37,836 nucleotides of DNA from Alcanivoracaceae bacterium (GTDB lineage: Bacteria; Pseudomonadota; Gammaproteobacteria; Pseudomonadales; Alcanivoracaceae): NCBI GenBank assembly GCA_002706085.1, contig PAJO01000050.1, positions 1 to 37,836 of the forward strand. Reading direction: 5' to 3'. Position numbers and translations under genes: made by a program. The number at the start of each line of letters is the position of its first letter. The first letter of the stretch is position 1. The notes under the pieces are model-generated. The model worked only from the letters and a program-made list of their open reading frames with translations. It had not been told where the DNA came from and made no database searches. Below are positions 32,618-37,836 of this stretch, in pieces.

Positions 32618-35146
32618 TCAGGCCTCCTGGACCATTTCAATGCGTTCGTGCTCGTAGGCCGGGCGACGTTGGCCACGCTCACGAACGTACTGCAGGTTGT
32701 CATCGTTGGCGTCATCGTTAACAAAGTGCTTGAAGCGCTTGACCGCTTCCTCGTCTTCGATGGCGGTCTTCCATTCGCACTGATAGGTTGCAATTACGTG
32801 CTGCATTTGCGCTTCCAGCTCTTCACCGATCCCCAGCGAATCATTGATGATCACGTCCTTGAGGTATTCGAGGCCGCCCTCCAGGTTTTCCATCCAGACA
32901 CTGGTGCGCTGCAGGCGATCAGCCGTCTTGATATAGAACATCAGGAAGCGATCGGTGTACTTGATCAGTTCTTCATCGCTAAGATCCGAGGCAAACAGAT
33001 CGGCATGACGAGGGCGCATGCCGCCATTACCACAGACATACAGATTCCAACCTTTCTCGGTAGCAATGACACCCACATCCTTGCTCTGCGCCTCGGCACA
33101 TTCACGGGTACAACCACTGACCGCAAATTTGAGTTTGTGCGGGCTGCGCAGCCCTTTGTAGCGCTCTTCGATCTGGATGGCAGTACCTACCGAATCCTTC
33201 ACACCGTAACGGCACCAGGTCGAACCCACGCAGGACTTCACGGTCCGCACCGACTTGCCATAGGCATGACCGGTTTCAAAACCGGCCTCGACCAGAATTT
33301 TCCAGATTTCGGGAAGCTGATCGACGCGGGCACCGAAAAGATCGACCCGCTGACCACCGGTAATCTTGGTGTAAAGGTCATATTTCTTGGCCACTTCACC
33401 GAGCACAATCAACTTGTCCGGAGTGATTTCACCACCGGCAACGCGGGGCACGATGGAATAGGTACCGTCGCGCTGCATATTGCCCATGAAGTAATCGTTG
33501 GTGTCCTGCAGGCCCGCATGGGGTTTGTTCAAGACCCAATCGTTCCAGCAGGAAGCCAGCACATTGGCCACGGTCGGTTTACAGATATCACAACCATCAC
33601 CGCTGCCATGTTTTTCCAGCAGCTGATCAAACGTGGTGATCTGGCCAACACGTACCAGGTGATAGATTTCCTCACGGGAATACGGGAAGTGCTCGCAGAC
33701 GTGGTTGTTGACTTCCACACCCCGTTTTTCCAACTCGCTGTCGAGCACCTGTTTCACCAGTGCAGCACAGCCACCACAAGTACCCGCGGCATTGGTGCAG
33801 GCTTTCAGGTCGCCCACGGTCATGCAGCCACCATCGATAGCCGCACACAGATCGCCTTTGGAAACGTTGTTACAAGAACAGATTTGGGCGGTGTCTGGCA
33901 GGGCATCGGCACCCAGCAAGGGGGCGCCATCAGAGATCGGCGCCACCAGGGCTGCCGGATCGCCAGGCAAATCCATTTCGTTAAGGCACAGTTGCAGCAG
34001 GTTGCCATAATCGGCGGCGTCGCCGACCAGCACCGCGCCAAGCAGTTTCTTGCCGCACTCGCTGACCACCGCCTTCTTGTAAATGCCAGCGGTCTGATCC
34101 ATGAACACGGTGCTGCGACAGCCCGGGGTGTTGCCGTGCGCATCACCGATGGACGCGACATCCACGCCCATCAGTTTGAGCTTGGTGCTCATATCGGCAC
34201 CCTGGAACGCTTTTTCGGCCTTGCCCATCAAGTGCTCGGCAGCAATTTCCGCCATCTGGTAGCCCGGCGCCACCAGACCAAAGATACGGCCATTCCACAA
34301 TGCCACTTCACCGATGGCGTAAACATCTTCATCTGAAGTCACACAGTGATCGTTGACAACGATACCGCCGCGCTCGCCCAGCTCCAGTTCGCAGGCACGA
34401 CCCAGGGCATCCTGCGGACGGATACCAGCGGAAAAGACAATCAGGTCCGTTTCCAGATGCTTGTCTTCACCAAACACCATACGGTGTTTGCAGCTTTCGC
34501 CATCAATAATCTCCTGAGTGCCAGTGCTGGTATGCACAGTCACACCCAGTTCCTGAATTTTGTCTTTCAGCAGACCACCACCGAAATCATCCACCTGAAC
34601 GGCCATCAAGCGCGGGGCAAATTCCACCACATGGGTTTCCAGACCCAGATCGTGTAATGCCTTGGCGGCTTCCAGTCCGAGTAGCCCCCCGCCGACCACA
34701 GCGCCGACTTTGCCGCCTTTACTGGCGGCAATCATGGCATCCAGATCATCGATGGTGCGGTACACAAAGCAATTATCGCGATCGTTGCCCGGGATCGGCG
34801 GCACAAACGGGTAGGACCCCGTGGCCAGCACCAGCTTGTCGTAAGCCAGGGTCTCACCGGTATTGGTGGTCACAGTTTTGGCAGCTCGATCAATGCTGTC
34901 GGCTCGGGTCTTGAGCTTCAGGGTAATACCGTGCTCTTCAAAAAAGCCCTGCGGCACCAGTGACAGGTCGTCGGCGGTCTTGCCGGAAAAGTAGCTGGTA
35001 AGCCCAACCCGGTCGTAGGCCGGCAGCGGCTCTTCACACAGCACGGTAACGTCGAATTGTTCACGGCCACCCTGGGCTACCAGCGATTCCAGATAACGCT
35101 GGCCCACCATGCCGTGACCGATCAAAAGAAGTTGTTGCTTTGCCAT
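32618..35146 (-). CDS. nirB: Nitrite reductase [NAD(P)H] large subunit
   Basis: The 842-residue product reduces nitrite to ammonium with NirD. In order it has an FAD domain (LLLIGHGMVGQRYLESLV), an NAD domain (VGAVVGGGLLGLEAAKALHD), a BFD-like 2Fe-2S domain (CSCNNVSKGDLCAAI ... CGGC), a nitrite/sulfite reductase ferredoxin-like half domain, and the 4Fe-4S/sirohaem domain (GSTWCRYGVKDSV ... AVSGCTRECAEAQSKD ... LYVCGNGG). The ATG at 35146 has GAGG about 9 bases upstream; the frame is open to 35203 but that part lies past the sigma-54 promoter. It is the first gene of the operon, about 30 bases from the predicted start of transcription. Confidence 0.97.
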   Translation of the reverse strand: MAKQQLLLIGHGMVGQRYLESLVAQGGREQFDVTVLCEEPLPAYDRVGLTSYFSGKTADDLSLVPQGFFEEHGITLKLKTRADSIDRAAKTVTTNTGETLAYDKLVLATGSYPFVPPIPGNDRDNCFVYRTIDDLDAMIAASKGGKVGAVVGGGLLGLEAAKALHDLGLETHVVEFAPRLMAVQVDDFGGGLLKDKIQELGVTVHTSTGTQEIIDGESCKHRMVFGEDKHLETDLIVFSAGIRPQDALGRACELELGERGGIVVNDHCVTSDEDVYAIGEVALWNGRIFGLVAPGYQMAEIAAEHLMGKAEKAFQGADMSTKLKLMGVDVASIGDAHGNTPGCRSTVFMDQTAGIYKKAVVSECGKKLLGAVLVGDAADYGNLLQLCLNEMDLPGDPAALVAPISDGAPLLGADALPDTAQICSCNNVSKGDLCAAIDGGCMTVGDLKACTNAAGTCGGCAALVKQVLDSELEKRGVEVNNHVCEHFPYSREEIYHLVRVGQITTFDQLLEKHGSGDGCDICKPTVANVLASCWNDWVLNKPHAGLQDTNDYFMGNMQRDGTYSIVPRVAGGEITPDKLIVLGEVAKKYDLYTKITGGQRVDLFGARVDQLPEIWKILVEAGFETGHAYGKSVRTVKSCVGSTWCRYGVKDSVGTAIQIEERYKGLRSPHKLKFAVSGCTRECAEAQSKDVGVIATEKGWNLYVCGNGGMRPRHADLFASDLSDEELIKYTDRFLMFYIKTADRLQRTSVWMENLEGGLEYLKDVIINDSLGIGEELEAQMQHVIATYQCEWKTAIEDEEAVKRFKHFVNDDANDDNLQYVRERGQRRPAYEHERIEMVQEA

Positions 35147-35186
35147 AAGGCTCACCCTCGCGGTGCGTAACTGACACCCACCCCAA

Positions 35187-35202
35187 AGCAACCCTTGTGC
35201 CA
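35187..35202 (-). promoter_or_regulatory. Sigma-54 promoter of the nirBD-nasA operon
   Basis: On the minus strand it reads TGGCAC-AAGGG-TTGCT, a perfect match to the core TGGCAC-N5-TTGC(A/T), with GG and GC 10 bases apart. Transcription would start near 35176, about 30 bases before the nirB ATG. Confidence 0.85.
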
Positions 35203-35286
35203 ACTTTTTATCTTGTTGTTTTTATTGAGTTTTTGCCGTTATAACGGAATACCCTACAGAAAATGTGCGTTCTTTTAATGCGCCAA

Positions 35287-35315
35287 TGCACGACAAGGAT
35301 GCACTTTTTCGTGCA
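35287..35315. promoter_or_regulatory. NtrC-like binding sites
   Basis: TGCACGACAAGGATGCA (35287-35303) matches 11 of 14 fixed positions of the 17-bp NtrC consensus TGCACCA-N3-TGGTGCA with right spacing. TGCACTTTTTCGTGCA (35300-35315) is a perfect TGCAC/GTGCA palindrome, one base short of the usual spacing. They overlap and lie about 100 bases from each sigma-54 promoter, in the normal enhancer range. Confidence 0.5.
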
Positions 35316-35347
35316 CCGAAATGTTCCATTTTCGCGCTCCCCCTTTG

Positions 35348-35364
35348 CGCACTATCCCGGCGCA
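35348..35364. promoter_or_regulatory. Third NtrC-like site
   Basis: CGCACTATCCCGGCGCA has the 17-bp NtrC spacing and matches about 10-11 of 14 fixed positions. It lies 52 bases upstream of the transporter sigma-54 promoter. It is weaker than the two sites at 35287-35315. Confidence 0.35.
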
Positions 35365-35415
35365 CGCCCCCCTCTTTCGCCCTGTTTACCTATACAAATC
35401 ATAGGGTTAAACAAG

Positions 35416-35431
35416 TGGCACAGGAGTTGCT
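35416..35431 (+). promoter_or_regulatory. Sigma-54 promoter of the first nitrate transporter gene
   Basis: TGGCAC-AGGAG-TTGCT is a perfect match to the sigma-54 core with correct GG-N10-GC spacing. Transcription would start near 35442, about 30 bases before the GTG start. Confidence 0.87.
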
Positions 35432-35471
35432 CACAAACACAGACCGTTAATCGCCCATGTATGGAGTTTTC

Positions 35472-36944
35472 GTGAGCGCCGACAAGCTGAATCTGTTTAA
35501 TCTGTCCTCCCCACGCATTCGCTTGCTACACCTGAGCTGGCTGGCCTTCTTTATCAGTTTTGCCGTGTGGTTTTCCCACGCGCCACTCATGGGCCACCTT
35601 CGGGAGGTGTTTGATCTGACCAGCGAACAGGTAAAGGCACTACTGATCTTGAATGTTGCCCTTACCATTCCGGCCCGGGTCATCATTGGCTCCCTGGTGG
35701 ACCGCTTTGGCCCCCGTATCGTATTCGGCACCCTGCTGATTACTGCGGCCTTCCCGTGCTGGGCCTTTGCCATGGCCACCAACTTCGAACAGCTGGCGAT
35801 CACCCGCCTTCTGCTCGGCTTTGTCGGTGCCGGTTTTGTCGTCGGGATCCGGCTGATCAGTGAGTGGTTCCCCGCCAAGGAAGTGGGCCTGGCAGAAGGC
35901 GTCTACGGTGGCTGGGGGAACTTCGGTGCGTTTGCCTCTTATGTCGCCCTGCCATCACTGGCTCTGTGGTTTGGTGGTGAAAACGGCTGGCGCTGGGCGA
36001 TCGCCAGCACTGGCGCCCTGGCGTTTGTGTACGGCCTGGTGTTTCTGTGGCGTGCCCGCAACACCCCCGCTGGCGCCTCCTATTTCAAACCCAAAAAAGC
36101 CACCGCACTGGAAGTCAGTAATCGGCGAGACCTGTTCTTCTATGTGGGCGCGTGCCTGCCGCTATATATCGCCCTTGGCGTCATTGTCTGGCGGCTCGGC
36201 CCGCAGGGGTTTGATCTGTACGGTGAAGCGACCCAATGGATGATGGCGTCGCTGGTGCTGGCTCTGGCAGTGATCCAGCTTTCCCAGGTCTGGAAGGTGA
36301 ACCGCGAACGCATGCTCGAACCGGCCCCCAAGCATGACCAGTACCCCTTCAAACAGGTGGCCATTCTCGATCTGTCCTACTTCATCACCTTTGGCGCCGA
36401 GCTGGCAGTGAAATCCATGCTGCCTCTGTTCTTTCTCGACACCTTTGCCGAAGTGACTCCGGTGACCGCCGGCCTGCTAGCCTCCGGCTTTGCGTTCACC
36501 AATCTGATTGCCCGCCCCGGTGGCGGCTGGCTGTCTGACCGTATCGGCCGCAAGAAAGCACTGACCATTCTTATTGGCGGTCTATTGCTGGGCTTCATAC
36601 TCCTCAGCCAGATCAACAGCAGCTGGCCTGTGCTGGTGGCCATGGTCGCCACCATGGTGTGCTCCTGCTTTGTCCAGGGCGGTGCAGGCGCGGTATTTGC
36701 CACTGTCCCCCTGATCAAGCGCCGCCTGACCGGCCAGATTTCCGGCATGGTGGGCGCCTACGGCAATGCCGGGGCAGTGATTTTCCTCACCGCGCTCACC
36801 TTCGTGAACGCCAGCACCTTCTTCCTGGTAATCGCGGGTTGCGCCGCTGTCGTGCTGGCCGCAGTCCAGTTCCTTGATGAGCCCAAAGGGCACATTGCGG
36901 AAGTGGATGAAGATGGCCAGGTTCAACTGATTGAGGTGGGCTGA
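35472..36944 (+). CDS. Nitrate/nitrite transporter, MFS NNP family (NarK/NasA type), copy 1
   Basis: The 490-residue product has 12 membrane helices and the marks of the nitrate-nitrite porter family: the signature GGWGNFG in helix 5 and GAYGNAG in helix 11, and the substrate Arg in [19 protein letters not shown] (helix 2) and NLIARPGGGWLSDRIG (helix 8). With NasA and NirBD next door it should import nitrate for assimilation. The start is GTG 35472 with TGGAG 6 bases upstream; the second copy of the gene starts at the same codon as ATG, which supports it. It is transcribed from its own sigma-54 promoter, divergent from nirB. Confidence 0.93.
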   Translation: MSADKLNLFNLSSPRIRLLHLSWLAFFISFAVWFSHAPLMGHLREVFDLTSEQVKALLILNVALTIPARVIIGSLVDRFGPRIVFGTLLITAAFPCWAFAMATNFEQLAITRLLLGFVGAGFVVGIRLISEWFPAKEVGLAEGVYGGWGNFGAFASYVALPSLALWFGGENGWRWAIASTGALAFVYGLVFLWRARNTPAGASYFKPKKATALEVSNRRDLFFYVGACLPLYIALGVIVWRLGPQGFDLYGEATQWMMASLVLALAVIQLSQVWKVNRERMLEPAPKHDQYPFKQVAILDLSYFITFGAELAVKSMLPLFFLDTFAEVTPVTAGLLASGFAFTNLIARPGGGWLSDRIGRKKALTILIGGLLLGFILLSQINSSWPVLVAMVATMVCSCFVQGGAGAVFATVPLIKRRLTGQISGMVGAYGNAGAVIFLTALTFVNASTFFLVIAGCAAVVLAAVQFLDEPKGHIAEVDEDGQVQLIEVG

Positions 36945-37206
36945 ACCGTATGGCAGGCACGGGCAAGGCATGGCATTTCCCGCTGGCGGTCCGGGGCACC
37001 CACCCGGACAGCCAAGCCCGTTTATGCCCCAATGGCGCTCACTTTTTATGCACCAGCGAACGGCGCCCCGCGCACCGCTTGCACATCAGCCTGTCGCCAA
37101 ATAACGCCAAAACAACAAAAAAACCATTACTATCAGACCCTTACAATCTGGCACACCCTTTGCTTGATATGAGCTTGTCATCAACGCTGCCGTCTATGGA
37201 GTTACC
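36945..37206. other. Intergenic region between the two transporter genes
   Basis: No gene is present. A perfect 7-bp hairpin GTCCGGG / CCCGGAC (36989-37009) without T tract may end the first transcript. The words TGCCCCAATGGCGC (about 37025) and TGCACCAGCGAACGGCGC (about 37049) look like degenerate NtrC half-sites. The sigma-54 promoter at 37149 follows. Confidence 0.45.
37149..37164 (+). promoter_or_regulatory. Sigma-54 promoter of the second nitrate transporter gene
   Basis: TGGCAC-ACCCT-TTGCT is a perfect sigma-54 core with correct spacing, 42 bases before the ATG of copy 2. Only the core motif is shared with the promoter of copy 1. Confidence 0.85.
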
Positions 37207-37738
37207 ATGAGCGCCGACAAGCTGAACCTGCTGAATTTCTCTGCACCGCGCATCCGGCTGCTGCACCTGAGCTGGGTCGCTTTCTTTATTACCTTTGTGG
37301 TGTGGTTTTCCCACGCCCCGCTAATGGGTCACCTGCGTGAGGTATTTGACCTGACCACCGAACAGGTCAAGGCCTTGCTGATTCTCAACGTGGCCCTGAC
37401 CATTCCTGCACGTGTGGTCATCGGCTCTCTGGTCGATCGCTTCGGCCCCCGTATCGTGTTTGGCACCTTGCTGATGCTTGGCGCTCTGCCCTGCTGGGCC
37501 TTTGCCATGGCCAACACCTTTGAACAGCTGGCCGTCACCCGTTTGCTGCTGGGTTTCGTGGGCGCCGGCTTCGTGGTGGGTATCCGTCTGATTGGTGAAT
37601 GGTTCCCGGCTCGTGAAGTGGGCCTGGCTGAAGGCGTCTACGGCGGCTGGGGCAACTTCGGTTCTGCCGCGGCAGCCATCACCCTGCCCACCGTCGCACT
37701 GATGTTTGGCGGTGAAAACGGCTGGCGCTGGGCGATTG
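37207..37738 (+). pseudogene. Nitrate/nitrite transporter, NNP family, copy 2, interrupted
   Basis: The first 177 residues follow copy 1 closely ([20 protein letters not shown]..., [39 protein letters not shown]), about 85-90% alike by eye, then the match ends abruptly after GWRWAI. The frame continues for 19 unrelated residues and stops at 37797, so helices 6-12 are missing in the window. The ATG at 37207 has GGAG 6 bases upstream. It is a tandem paralogue cut by foreign DNA; whether the rest lies beyond the window cannot be seen. Confidence 0.85.
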
Positions 37739-37836
37739 GAGTTATGGTCATTTCTGGTGTACGGGGAGATAGAAGGATGGCGTATCCTGTTGATTGATTC
37801 CGGCAAGAATCACAACCAACAGAGAATGATACGCCA
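37739..37836. mobile_element. Possible left end of an insertion element
   Basis: From about 37739 the sequence is unrelated to the transporter. It holds a 9-bp perfect inverted repeat TGGCGTATC (37778-37786) / GATACGCCA (37828-37836), extended by CTGTTG / CAACAG, and ATGATACGCCA at the right edge follows AGAGA and could begin a transposase gene. No family was recognised, and no terminal repeat or target duplication can be checked because the window ends. A deletion or assembly junction is the alternative. Confidence 0.4.

Larger units (their letters stand above)
35147..35471. other. Divergent nitrogen-control region between nirB and the transporter gene
   Basis: The 325-base region has no gene. 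It contains two outward-facing sigma-54 promoters (35187-35202 on minus, 35416-35431 on plus) and NtrC-like palindromes near its middle (35287-35315, 35348-35364), the arrangement expected of an NtrC-activated divergent promoter. Confidence 0.7.

Noticed and set aside
32648-34336. A 562-codon open frame on the plus strand opposite nirB
   Set aside because: It is an antisense shadow of nirB caused by its GC-rich codon use; no family motifs.
35258-35286. Further NtrC-like site around GTGCG...TGCGCC
   Set aside because: Spacing and fixed positions do not fit the 17-bp consensus.

Overview
The window looks like the chromosome of a marine hydrocarbon-degrading gammaproteobacterium of the Alcanivorax type. 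This is inferred from moderately high GC, the ETF / ETF-quinone oxidoreductase locus with a PsrA-like operator, an MpaB-family oxygenase, a GNAT-nitrilase fusion and a NasA/NirBD nitrate assimilation cluster. There are no rRNA or tRNA genes, no CRISPR array and no recognisable prophage.

Layout. (1) 1-3060: etfA (5' end only) and etfB on the minus strand, divergent from ETF-quinone oxidoreductase; they carry electrons from acyl-CoA dehydrogenases to quinone. A perfect PsrA-type palindrome lies between them. (2) 3061-5129: intergenic repeats, an MpaB-type oxygenase and a convergent RsuA pseudouridine synthase. (3) 5287-8745: iron-uptake operon of TonB receptor, PepSY membrane protein and a small membrane protein. 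(4) 8803-12535: a lipoprotein joining a SYLF-like domain to a probable beta-barrel, an HpnE/phytoene-desaturase-like flavoprotein and a frameshifted SDR gene. (5) 12921-17328: small membrane proteins, a GFA protein, a DUF1254/DUF1214 lipoprotein, a decayed small gene and a methyltransferase. (6) 17451-18022: an AT-rich two-gene islet (YecR-like lipoprotein, zinc-ribbon protein). (7) 18148-22215: GNAT-nitrilase fusion, an unknown protein, CobB sirtuin and DAHP synthase. (8) 22577-25129: an 850-residue, extremely acidic, cysteine-patterned repeat lipoprotein. (9) 25318-28309: HSL-type esterase, voltage-gated-type K+ channel and a membrane-anchored redoxin. (10) 28371-37738: nitrate assimilation (nirB, nirD, FAD reductase, nasA on minus; two NarK/NasA-type transporters on plus). 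The second transporter breaks off at about 37738, where unrelated, possibly mobile, DNA begins.

How the parts work together. The nitrate region reads as one nitrogen regulon. Three near-perfect sigma-54 (-24/-12) promoters are visible: one before nirB, one before each transporter. NtrC-like palindromes sit in the nirB/transporter gap. Nitrate is imported, reduced by NasA with the FAD protein as probable electron donor, and nitrite is reduced to ammonium by NirBD.

The strongest candidate for something undescribed is the repeat lipoprotein at 22577-25129. It has eighteen two-cysteine modules (36 Cys plus the lipid-anchor Cys), only four Lys/Arg in about 830 mature residues, Gly/Asp linkers and a recent internal 492-bp duplication. 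Next in interest are the SYLF-barrel fusion lipoprotein, the hairpin next to the redoxin start, and the dispersed intergenic repeats that follow terminators.
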